This document shows, piece after piece, positions 14,657-21,256 of a stretch of DNA of 21,365 bases (position 1 is the first letter of the stretch; each line of letters opens with the position of its first letter). The DNA is taken from positions 1 to 21,365 of the IMG/VR virus record IMGVR_UViG_3300021378_000195. The stretch is one strand, 5' to 3'. The position numbers and the translations under genes are program-made. The notes beneath the pieces were generated by a model. The model saw only the letters and a list, made by a program, of their open reading frames with translations. It made no database searches and was not told the DNA's origin. Source of the stretch: a virus.

Positions 14657-14885
14657 CCGATTCACCTTCCTGCTTCTTCAAAGCCCGCTGGTGACCTGCA
14701 CACAGGTCTTCCCCCTTGATTGCGTACGCCTTACAGGTGTCGTCTTTCCCCTTACAAGCCCCTTTAGGACGTTCAGCCTTCTCAGGCTTCGGGGGACGGC
14801 GGGCAATCAGGTCGTAGTTCGCCTTGAACTGGGGGTTTGACGCCTTGCGGTCACCGATGTGTTGGACAGGTCGAAATTGGCTCAT
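14643..14885 (-). CDS. Small Cys/His zinc-finger-like protein (80 aa)
   Basis: The product has a basic, Pro/Lys-rich middle (residues 29-43) and a C-x6-C-x10-C-x2-H cluster (Cys44, Cys51, Cys62, His65, in GACKGKDDTCKAYAIKGEDLCAGH). This arrangement recurs in small phage proteins and probably binds one zinc ion. It may contact DNA or act in head completion, which is not proven. The start is ATG at 14885. The frame is open further upstream to a TTG at 14909, but that would run through promoter-like motif D, while the ATG is exactly 16 nt after its GGGACA. It is the first gene of the connector/tail unit and overlaps the adaptor gene. Confidence 0.75.
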   Translation of the reverse strand: MSQFRPVQHIGDRKASNPQFKANYDLIARRPPKPEKAERPKGACKGKDDTCKAYAIKGEDLCAGHQRALKKQEGESDESR

Positions 14886-14912
14886 CCAACTAAGGCATAA
14901 ATGTCCCAAAAG
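14886..14912 (-). promoter_or_regulatory. Phage promoter-like motif, copy D (connector/tail unit)
   Basis: CTTTTGGGACA (GGGACA complement of 14902-14907) is followed by TTTATGCCTTAGTTGG and ATG at 16 nt. It lies directly after a GC-rich terminator stem, so this unit must have its own promoter if the terminator works. No Shine-Dalgarno precedes the ATG. Confidence 0.7.
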
Positions 14913-14933
14913 ACGGGGGGCTTGCGCCCCCCG
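14908..14933 (-). terminator. Rho-independent-like terminator after major capsid gene
   Basis: On the minus strand CGGGGGGC and GCCCCCCG (14933-14926 and 14921-14914) form a perfect 8-bp GC stem with a 4-nt loop GCAA. It is followed by TCTTTT (14913-14908). It lies 24 nt after the capsid stop codon. The T-run is short, so efficiency may be partial. It is the only convincing hairpin terminator in the late region. Confidence 0.75.
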
Positions 14934-14956
14934 CCTCTCAGCAACATCTCATCGAA

Positions 14957-15991
14957 TCAGACGGTCAGACCGTTGATGCGGAAGTGACGACGACGGTTAC
15001 GGGTCGTCATCTGGAGCAGCGACGTGATGATGTCGTACTGCGCGTCGCGGACGCCACCGACTGAGGAGCCAGTCGTGTATGTGCCGTCAACGGGGTTGGT
15101 GGTGAAGCCAGAGTGCTCCATGAAGCGGTCTTTGTGACCGACAATCTGGAGGTACTTTGAGTTGATACCGAACACGGTGCCAGCGGTGCAGTCAAAGTCC
15201 CAGAACAGCGGCATCTTCGATACCTCGACGTTCTCGAACCCTGCGTTGGCGCTGTTCACGTCTTCGTAGCGGACCTGCTGGACGAAGCTGTCTTCGACAG
15301 CCTCGAACGTGCTGAGGTCCGTGAACGCTGCGTCGCAACGGTCGTTGCCAGCGTCAGAAGCCGTGTTGCGTGCGGTACGGATGCCCTTGCGGACATGCTC
15401 ACCAGTGGTGTAGGCAGATCCGTCCACAACAGTCGACTGCCAGAAGGAGTTGCCCCCGACCGACGTGTCGATGCCGCCAACGTGCCCATGCCCAGCAGCA
15501 ACGGCAGTGGCATCGCCAGCAGCGTTGTTGATGAGGTAGCCAAGACCGAACATGGTGTCGGTGCTGGCAGGCGTGTCGGCAAATGCCGCGGTGGAAAGAG
15601 TTGACTTCATCGTTTCCTCGGCCTGAGTGACGCGAGCTTCGAGCAGGTTGATTGCCTGCTCCTTGCCCGAGTTCATCAGCTTCTCACGGCCAGTGATGAA
15701 CACTGTTCCGTACAAGCCTGCCCAGGGGAACGAAGCAGCACTGTGGCCGTCCGTCTTCTGAACCGAGATGATGGTGTCTTCGCCATACCAAGCGGTGTTG
15801 CCATCGGCATACACCAACGGCTCAACGATCTCAGTACCGCCGTCGACCATGCGACGACGACCCTTCTCAAAGAGCCAGCGGTGGAGCGGGCGACCGTTCC
15901 AGATGTTGTCCGCGAATGATCCGCGAATGTTCTCCAGAGTGGACGACATCAAGCCGTCCCAATCTGCGTTACGTCCTTGGTTAACAGCCAT
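14957..15991 (-). CDS. Major capsid protein, HK97 fold (344 aa)
   Basis: Main shell subunit. The sequence follows a known phage capsid family closely. It has PLHRWLFEKGRRRMVDGGTEIVEPLVYADGNTAWY (35-69), FPWAGLYGTVFITGREKLMNSGKEQAINLLEARVTQAEETM (88-128; E-loop and spine helix region), GHVGGIDTSVGGNSFWQS, DLSTFEAVEDSFVQQVRY, KMPLFWDFDCTAGTVFGINSKYLQIVGHKDRF and a C-terminal NRRRHFRINGLT. Length is normal for the family, with no N-terminal protease-delta domain, in line with the separate scaffold gene directly upstream. ATG at 15991 has GAAAGG 8 nt upstream. The gap to the scaffold stop is 24 nt and a terminator follows, so scaffold and capsid form one expression unit. Confidence 0.93.
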   Translation of the reverse strand: MAVNQGRNADWDGLMSSTLENIRGSFADNIWNGRPLHRWLFEKGRRRMVDGGTEIVEPLVYADGNTAWYGEDTIISVQKTDGHSAASFPWAGLYGTVFITGREKLMNSGKEQAINLLEARVTQAEETMKSTLSTAAFADTPASTDTMFGLGYLINNAAGDATAVAAGHGHVGGIDTSVGGNSFWQSTVVDGSAYTTGEHVRKGIRTARNTASDAGNDRCDAAFTDLSTFEAVEDSFVQQVRYEDVNSANAGFENVEVSKMPLFWDFDCTAGTVFGINSKYLQIVGHKDRFMEHSGFTTNPVDGTYTTGSSVGGVRDAQYDIITSLLQMTTRNRRRHFRINGLTV

Positions 15992-16015
15992 AGGAGTTGC
16001 CTTTCATGAAAGAAG

Positions 16016-16852
16016 CTATTGGCTGGATTCCCATGCCATTTCGATTGCTTCTCGGGTGGTTAGAGGTTTGGTTTGCGGAGGGATCGCCACCGTGCCGCCT
16101 GCCGAAGACCCACCCGAAGAGACAGCAGCGGCACTTGCCGCAGACTGCTTACGAGAAGCTTCTTCTTTCGCCTGCTTTGCAGCAGCCGAAGCGGAGGCAT
16201 CTGACTGAGCGGCCCGCAGTTTGCGGAACGCCAAATCGTTAGCGACCATTTCCATGTGGCTTGGGTCGTACAGTCCACGTTCGTAAGCCGCTTTCGCGAC
16301 TTCCTTCTCGTCAAAGTTCTCGCCAAACTGGTTTCTCAACCCGCTGAACGCCTGCCTGTACTCGGCATCTAAATCTTCACGCTGAAAGCGCTCTTCGATT
16401 GCCGCAATACGGTCTGCCATCGGATCGCTTTGTGCGTACGACTGTGCAGGCTCTTCGTCTAACCAATCTGATCCCGTTGACTGGGGCTGCATTGCTGACG
16501 CAACGTCAGCGATGCTCAGTCCGTTCTGCTTTGCCAGATACTCCAAGGTTCCGCGAGGGTTGACCTCAAGCATTCGGTCAAGCGTTGCCGCTCGATCCAG
16601 TTCTCTTCCTCGTTCAGCCAGTTCTTGCGTCTTACGGGTGTAATCCGCTTGGCGAAGTCCAGACTCTCGAAGCTCTTGCACCGAGAGGGTGTCTTCACCG
16701 ACTTGAACGTGGTAGTCCGAAAACTGTTCCAAGTCCAGAATGTTTGGTTGTTCTACGGGTTGTGTCTCAACATCCACCTCGGTTGGCCCATCAGGCTCCG
16801 CTGCAATGTCACTCGCCTCAACTTCCATCGGGGCGTCATATTCGGTATCCAA
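16016..16852 (-). CDS. Scaffolding protein (278 aa, TTG start)
   Basis: Internal assembly scaffold, placed between portal and capsid genes as usual. It has a strongly acidic N-terminal third (residues 1-45) and the element DTLSVQELRESGLRQADYTRKTQELAERGRELDRA (about 54-88), seen in many phage scaffold proteins. Charged helices with MADRIAAIEERFQREDLDAEYRQAF follow. The Ala/Lys/Glu-rich C-terminal region (215-250) ends in a basic and hydrophobic tail (KPLTTREAIEMAWESSQ) of the kind that binds capsid subunits. The TTG start at 16852 is supported by a strong AGGAGG 5 nt upstream. No better in-frame ATG precedes it, because the only upstream ATG is followed at once by TAG. Confidence 0.87.
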   Translation of the reverse strand: MDTEYDAPMEVEASDIAAEPDGPTEVDVETQPVEQPNILDLEQFSDYHVQVGEDTLSVQELRESGLRQADYTRKTQELAERGRELDRAATLDRMLEVNPRGTLEYLAKQNGLSIADVASAMQPQSTGSDWLDEEPAQSYAQSDPMADRIAAIEERFQREDLDAEYRQAFSGLRNQFGENFDEKEVAKAAYERGLYDPSHMEMVANDLAFRKLRAAQSDASASAAAKQAKEEASRKQSAASAAAVSSGGSSAGGTVAIPPQTKPLTTREAIEMAWESSQ

Positions 16853-16857
16853 GAAGT

Positions 16858-16863
16858 CCTCCT
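16858..16863 (-). promoter_or_regulatory. Strong Shine-Dalgarno deciding the scaffold TTG start
   Basis: AGGAGG lies 5 nt before TTG (16852-16850) on the minus strand. It is the strongest ribosome site in the late region and belongs to the only motif-led gene with a longer (39-nt) spacing from GGGACA to its start codon. Confidence 0.85.
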
Positions 16864-16875
16864 ACGGTTGCTTCT

Positions 16876-16902
16876 ACATAAAGGGCAAAACTGTCCCTAA
16901 AT
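16876..16902 (-). promoter_or_regulatory. Phage promoter-like motif, copy C (scaffold/capsid unit)
   Basis: GATTTAGGGACAGTTTTGCC (GGGACA complement of 16892-16897), then CTTTATG, forms the best-formed copy. The first part closely resembles the SP6-type promoter core ATTTAGGTGACA with one base fewer. Here the gene starts 39 nt later, behind a strong ribosome site. Confidence 0.7.
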
Positions 16903-16918
16903 CGCTAAGAGTTGTTTC

Positions 16919-18802
16919 TTAGGCGCTCATTGCTTGGAGTTCTGCCATGACTTCTGGCGGGATGTCGCCTCCAGGCGGCATCCCCATCCCAGGCGGCATT
17001 CCTGGCATTCCAGGCGGCATTCCTTCCATGCCAGGCATCATGCCTTCCATCCCTGGAGGCATTCCTGGCGGCATTCCTTCTGGCGGCATACCTTCTGGCG
17101 GCATACCTTCTGGCGGTATTGCCTCGCCAGGCGCTCCCTGCTGCTGCTGTGGCTGCATCATCATCGAAGTCGGGTCTTTAACACCCATCATCCGAAGCAC
17201 TTCTGGCAAGAACGTCATCGGGTCGATGTAGACGCCCAAATACTGGCCGAATACCTCGTTCATCTCGAACGCCTTCTGCTGCTTGAACGACTCGTTGTTC
17301 GGAGCGGTAGAACCCGCTTCGACCTCGAAGTCGAACTCGCCTGCGATGTAGTCCGCATCGAACTTCACCCAAGTCGGATGCGACATGCCCACAATGCGGA
17401 CAACATGCTCGCCAGTCATGAACTGCTGCATTAGTTGGATCAGGCGTTGCCCGATCTCACCTAAAACCCGTTCGATGCCAGCCAGCTTGTCAGCCGACCG
17501 CGCGTTCGACGCGTCCTGAATCATCGCTGCCTCAGTCGCTGTGCGACGAATGTTCTGACCGCCGCCACGCTGATACTCCGACGTGCCCGAAACACGGTCA
17601 ATGTCGGAGATGATGAGGTCGGACTGGTTGTAGAACTCGGCAGGCGTGCCCTGGACAGGCATAGCGACCACAGAACGGTCCATGTCCTGAATGTCACCTG
17701 GGTAGGGCACCATCTCGTTGTCGACATCAGACTTGAGGCCATTAACCCCCGTCTGGTCCCATGTCTCTGCGTGGTACATGTACTTACGCGCAAACTTGGA
17801 ACGGTGGTTGAGCATCTGCGTACGCGTGATGTTCAACTCCTGCTGCAACACCTTGATGGCTTCAAGTTCGCCAATCGGGTAGAAGTGGTCAATCACCTCG
17901 TAGTCACGGAGCATGACGAACGGGTGCCCGAACGAGTACGGCATCTTCGCAGGCTTGATGAGGAACTCGCCCTTATCGGTGCCGTCAGCGAGGAACGTCG
18001 ACACTTCTTGTCGGCGCAGATCGTAGAACTCGATGACATCGCAGTATTCCTGCGAGATGTCATGCTGGTCATCACGGCCGTCTTGGTGGCCCGACTCGTA
18101 GGACGACCTGTGTGACGCTGACGCCAGCTTGCGGGCCGACTTCTCGTAACGGCCATCCACCTTCACGTCGTTCACCAAACGGCGTGTGCGTTGGGCAATC
18201 CACTTCATCTCTTTCGGATGACGTGCGTGCGGGTCCACGAATACGTCGAAGAACGAGATGCGTTCAGCGAACGGACGGTCCTCGTCCCAAGGGACATACA
18301 GTTCGGACTCGATGTTGCCGTCAACGGACGTGTCGCGGTCATCTACGCCATAGGACTGTGCGTCCTCTGGCCCGTTCTCGTCAGCGAGCTTGACCTCTGG
18401 CGGCTTTGTCGCCTTGTAGCCAACCTTGATCCAGCCGTGGCCGACCGTCAGCATGTCATCGACAGCTAGACGGAACTCCTGCTGATAGTGGTAGGTGCGC
18501 CACACATAGTTCAACACTTCTTGTGTGACGACCGCCTGGGCAGCAGATTCAGGCTTGCGGGCGTTCACCGAGAACTTCGGGTTACTGACCGAAACAGACG
18601 GGGCGATGACGTTCTTGGTGGAGAACGCGACGTTCACTACCGCACGGTCAGACTCTGCTGCCGAGTTGTAGTGCTTGCCTTTGTAGAGATCAACGAGAGA
18701 CTTCCACAGCACTTCTTTGCGTTCGTTCTCGCGCCATCGCATCGACTCATGGAGTTGGCCCGATAACTGATTCAGTTTCGATTGGAGTGTTGGGGGAGCC
18801 AT
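16919..18802 (-). CDS. Portal protein (627 aa)
   Basis: Dodecameric DNA-entry channel at the capsid vertex. The N-terminal helix and clip-flanking regions contain [26 protein letters not shown] (about 22-47), [25 protein letters not shown] and [33 protein letters not shown], a typical portal wing pattern. Further on are [25 protein letters not shown] and [37 protein letters not shown], and the stem/crown helices after about 430 ([57 protein letters not shown]). The last 70 residues are a Met/Pro/Gly repeat tail. ATG at 18802 follows the holin-like gene by 5 nt, with GAGG 10 nt upstream. Position between terminase and scaffold agrees. Confidence 0.9.
   Translation of the reverse strand: MAPPTLQSKLNQLSGQLHESMRWRENERKEVLWKSLVDLYKGKHYNSAAESDRAVVNVAFSTKNVIAPSVSVSNPKFSVNARKPESAAQAVVTQEVLNYVWRTYHYQQEFRLAVDDMLTVGHGWIKVGYKATKPPEVKLADENGPEDAQSYGVDDRDTSVDGNIESELYVPWDEDRPFAERISFFDVFVDPHARHPKEMKWIAQRTRRLVNDVKVDGRYEKSARKLASASHRSSYESGHQDGRDDQHDISQEYCDVIEFYDLRRQEVSTFLADGTDKGEFLIKPAKMPYSFGHPFVMLRDYEVIDHFYPIGELEAIKVLQQELNITRTQMLNHRSKFARKYMYHAETWDQTGVNGLKSDVDNEMVPYPGDIQDMDRSVVAMPVQGTPAEFYNQSDLIISDIDRVSGTSEYQRGGGQNIRRTATEAAMIQDASNARSADKLAGIERVLGEIGQRLIQLMQQFMTGEHVVRIVGMSHPTWVKFDADYIAGEFDFEVEAGSTAPNNESFKQQKAFEMNEVFGQYLGVYIDPMTFLPEVLRMMGVKDPTSMMMQPQQQQGAPGEAIPPEGMPPEGMPPEGMPPGMPPGMEGMMPGMEGMPPGMPGMPPGMGMPPGGDIPPEVMAELQAMSA
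16947..17132 (-). repeat. Low-complexity Met-Pro-Gly repeat at the portal C-terminus
   Basis: The coding sequence repeats PPEGM, PPGM and PGME units from about residue 557 to 617 of the portal protein. Within it three tandem 15-bp units (17067-17081, 17082-17096, 17097-17111; the last two identical) encode PEGMP. The tail is probably disordered or polyproline-like and prone to slippage length variation. Confidence 0.9.
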
Positions 18803-18807
18803 CTAGT

Positions 18808-19032
18808 TCAGACCTCTTCGGCCTCTTCGGGCATCGACGGGTGCTGCCAGTTCGTCTTGAAGTAGACGGCCAGCCACTGTGCTGACGCGACGCCAAGGAG
18901 CTGCACCCACTGCTCAGGGTCGATAGCTGTGCCCTCTGTCACCGCTTCGGTGAAGAGGCCGACGACGATAGGGATGAGGAACGCAACCCAGGCTTTTCCT
19001 GCCTTGTAGAAAGAATCCATGATTGTTTGCAT
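18808..19032 (-). CDS. Holin-like membrane protein (74 aa)
   Basis: Two hydrophobic stretches, residues about 12-29 (AWVAFLIPIVVGLFTEAV) and 42-58 (WVQLLGVASAQWLAVYF), are joined by a short loop with IDPEQW, and the end is polar and acidic. This layout, with the pattern W...LG...A..L.VYF.TN in the second segment, resembles small holins of actinobacteriophages (DUF7439-like). It would form the pore that releases the signal-less endolysin. ATG at 19032 overlaps the TAA of the upstream gene (TAATG) with GGAGG 4 nt upstream, and a second Met at codon 5 is possible. Family membership is by eye only. Confidence 0.65.
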   Translation of the reverse strand: MQTIMDSFYKAGKAWVAFLIPIVVGLFTEAVTEGTAIDPEQWVQLLGVASAQWLAVYFKTNWQHPSMPEEAEEV

Positions 19033-19328
19033 TACGCCTCCGCGTTTACTGGGGTGTGACCGAGTTCGATGAGTTGATTAGAAAGCTCACTGATGTGAAG
19101 CTCAAGTTGGACGATCTTCTTGTTGAGAGAAGCGACCTGGCCCGACAAGGAGCCGACCGCGACGATCAACTCCGAGATCCGTTCCGACTGCGGCTCAACA
19201 AGGAGCAGGGCGCTTTCGGTGATCTCCCGAGCGCCAGAAATGCTTTCTCGGGAACGACCCCAAATCAGTCCTGCGATGACTGTGAGCAAACCTAAAACTG
19301 ATGCGGCGATGACGGCGGCGGGATTCAT
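19032..19328 (-). CDS. N-anchored membrane protein with coiled coil (98 aa)
   Basis: One N-terminal transmembrane helix (residues 4-23, AAVIAASVLGLLTVIAGLIW) is followed by Arg residues and a long heptad-rich helix, about 48-90 (ISELIVAVGSLSGQVASLNKKIVQLELHISELSNQLIEL). The topology is compatible with an inner spanin-like or DUF2746-like lysis accessory protein found beside holins in actinophages. A host with a single membrane would make a true spanin unnecessary. It is coupled to the holin-like gene by TAATG. There is no clear Shine-Dalgarno before its ATG, so translation may depend on the upstream gene 15 nt away. Confidence 0.65.
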   Translation of the reverse strand: MNPAAVIAASVLGLLTVIAGLIWGRSRESISGAREITESALLLVEPQSERISELIVAVGSLSGQVASLNKKIVQLELHISELSNQLIELGHTPVNAEA

Positions 19329-19343
19329 TGGAGTAGGCCCGCA

Positions 19344-19595
19344 CTACGCGTAATTCACCGATGTCTTGGGCCGAACCTCTCGGCCTTGGGCTGCTGCCGA
19401 AGACACGATGTCGTCCTGTACTTCACGGATTGTCTCGTTATGGAAGGACTCTCTGCCTCCCTGCGCCCCGCGAAACGAGAAAGACAAGCCAGAGATATGG
19501 CATTTAAAGCACACCAAACCACGGCTGCGTACATCGTCAGCTTGAACGGACTCAACACGGCCGCACTCTTCGCACTCGTATTCAAAGGTTGTCAT
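19344..19595 (-). CDS. Zinc-ribbon protein (83 aa)
   Basis: The N-terminal MTTFEYECEECGRV resembles the opening of FmdB/rubredoxin-type zinc ribbons. Cysteines at 8, 11, 29 and 32 (CEEC and CFKC) make a complete four-ligand site. The C-terminal half (SFHNETIREVQDDIVSSAAAQGREVRP) recalls small proteins often found just after terL in actinophages. Function is unknown and could be regulatory or packaging-related. The start is ATG at 19595. The frame is open to a TTG at 19601, but the ATG is exactly 16 nt after GGGACA of motif B, as in other units. No ribosome site precedes it except a G-run touching the start. Confidence 0.75.
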   Translation of the reverse strand: MTTFEYECEECGRVESVQADDVRSRGLVCFKCHISGLSFSFRGAQGGRESFHNETIREVQDDIVSSAAAQGREVRPKTSVNYA

Positions 19596-19622
19596 CCCCA
19601 ATAGGCAAAAGTGTCCCGAAAA
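19596..19622 (-). promoter_or_regulatory. Phage promoter-like motif, copy B (zinc-ribbon/holin/portal unit)
   Basis: TTTTTCGGGACA (GGGACA complement of 19612-19617) is followed by CTTTTGCCTATTGGGG and ATG at 16 nt. It occupies the short gap after terL (stop at 19641), the only non-coding space in the area. Confidence 0.7.
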
Positions 19623-19640
19623 ACTTGGAACATCGTTCGA

Positions 19641-21230
19641 TCAGAAAGCGTCACCGCCGACGTATGAAACGGAAGGCGTCGTTTCAGCCCGAGATTGACG
19701 CATGTGCCAGTCCATCGAGCCGACAACCATCGGCTTCTCAGGCTGATATTTCCGCAGGAACACATACTTCGATCCCTGGTTGCAGATCGCCAACGACATC
19801 ACACGGTCATCGTGAGGCGAACCAGACATCCGACCGTTGTTGTCTCGGGTAAACGCCCGCATCTCCGCAATCGTTTCCTTGTCGTACAACTTCATCGACT
19901 GGTCACGGATCGCCCTGTTCAACTCGTCAATCGCTAAACGCTTCGTCACCTGGGTGGTTCGCCAACCCAAAGCGTCCGTCGCATCAGCGTTACGAACGCC
20001 GACGCGCCTCTCCCGATACAGCGGGAAGTAGTTCGCACGGTTCAACGCCGTCAAGGTCGTCAAGCCGTGGTTATTGGACTCCACCAGAATCAAAGCGTTG
20101 TTGTAGAACTCGCCCAACGGGATGCACACGTCAGTGCCCAACAAGTCAGGGTCAATGTGGCCGTGCCAGTGCGCCACAATCTCTCCCGTCTTCACGTCCT
20201 GCACATGGATTGACGAATAGTCGCCATGAATCAGACCCTCAGCCACGTCAACGCCCATGCAGTATCTGTGGTCGGGGAGAGGTTCAGTGAAAATGCGTAA
20301 CGGGCCTCGAATGTCTTCGAGGAACGTGCCGTCCGTGTCGCCATCGAGCCAGCCGCGTAACGGCTCTTTCGTTTCCGTTTCCCGCAGGAACTCAAGGTCG
20401 AACACTGGACGACCAGAACGCAGGAACGCTTCGTCAGGGTTGTCTGGATATTCCTGAGCCAACTGCCAGTCAGGCAAGTCGGCTTTCTGTCGGGCGTACC
20501 ATTCGTCGTCGCGCCCCGAGGCGCGCCAAGAGTGGAAGATCGACTTGAAACGGTTTGTTCCCGCCTGAGCGCCAGTGAAAGTCTTGTGGAACAAGTTTCC
20601 CTCGCCGTTCGCTGTACCCAACATGACGCAAGAGCCACCTACGTCCACAACAGGTTCGATAGCAGCCCAGGCTTCTTCGCTGTTGGGGAGTTGCCCGATC
20701 TCGTCAACGACGATGTAGAAGGCGGTGACACCACGCGCAGGGTCCGACGCTGACGGCAGCGATTCCATGATCGACTCGTTGGTGAACTTGATTTCCGACT
20801 TGTTTGCTTCAAACAGTGGTCCCCGATGCAACATCCATGTCGGCAGGTATCGGGAGGCGTAGCGGGCGTGAACGAGCAGCTTCTGTGAGTCACGTTCCGT
20901 CTTCGACAGCATGATGATGGTGCGGTCGGGGTAGAAGAAGCAGCACCAGAAACAGAAGATTGACACCAGGGTTGAGAACCCGATCTGTCGCGCTTTGAGC
21001 GCAACAGTGAATCGGTGGGTAAGCCACAGTTCGACTGTTTCGCGTTGGGCGGGCCGAAGCTCGAACTTGATCTTGCCTTTGCCTGGGAAACGGATGTAGG
21101 CGTACTGGGCGCACCAGTATTCAAATGCGTCAGCAAGTTCTGTTGGTGTCGCGTCTTCCCATTCGGGGGCGCATTTGCGCCATTCGCGTTCGTGTAACAG
21201 TTCTCCGAGGGATGCCTGTGTTTCGCTCAC
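19641..21230 (-). CDS. terL: Terminase large subunit, TerL (529 aa)
   Basis: ATP-driven DNA packaging motor and nuclease that docks on the portal. The ATPase half contains KARQIGFST (79-87, Walker A-like), FYIVVDEIG (171-179; Walker B D176 and E177) and GTAN (205-208, coupling motif). The nuclease half has MGVDVAEG (325-332; D328), LVESNNHG (382-389; E384) and SPHDDRVMSLA (471-481; D474/D475), the expected acidic metal ligands of the RNase H-like fold. Length is normal and the domains look intact. The GTG start at 21230 is chosen because it directly follows the upstream TAG and lies 15 nt after GGGACA of motif A. No small terminase subunit is visible within the window. Confidence 0.93.
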   Translation of the reverse strand: MSETQASLGELLHEREWRKCAPEWEDATPTELADAFEYWCAQYAYIRFPGKGKIKFELRPAQRETVELWLTHRFTVALKARQIGFSTLVSIFCFWCCFFYPDRTIIMLSKTERDSQKLLVHARYASRYLPTWMLHRGPLFEANKSEIKFTNESIMESLPSASDPARGVTAFYIVVDEIGQLPNSEEAWAAIEPVVDVGGSCVMLGTANGEGNLFHKTFTGAQAGTNRFKSIFHSWRASGRDDEWYARQKADLPDWQLAQEYPDNPDEAFLRSGRPVFDLEFLRETETKEPLRGWLDGDTDGTFLEDIRGPLRIFTEPLPDHRYCMGVDVAEGLIHGDYSSIHVQDVKTGEIVAHWHGHIDPDLLGTDVCIPLGEFYNNALILVESNNHGLTTLTALNRANYFPLYRERRVGVRNADATDALGWRTTQVTKRLAIDELNRAIRDQSMKLYDKETIAEMRAFTRDNNGRMSGSPHDDRVMSLAICNQGSKYVFLRKYQPEKPMVVGSMDWHMRQSRAETTPSVSYVGGDAF

Positions 21231-21256
21231 CTAGTAATACATCTTTGTCCCGCTGT
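21231..21256 (-). promoter_or_regulatory. Phage promoter-like motif, copy A (before terL)
   Basis: GGGACA (complement of 21246-21251) is followed by AAGATGTATTACTAG and the terL GTG at 15 nt. This copy overlaps the last codons (GTKMYY and stop) of the upstream gene. It lacks the AT-rich flank seen in the other copies and is the weakest match. Confidence 0.5.

Noticed and set aside
8699-21256. Reading GGGACA as a sigma70 -35 or a sigma54 -24 element
   Set aside because: No -10 lies 16-18 nt downstream (the TATT block comes after about 8 nt). The GG-to-GC distance is 8-9 instead of the fixed 10 of sigma54 promoters.
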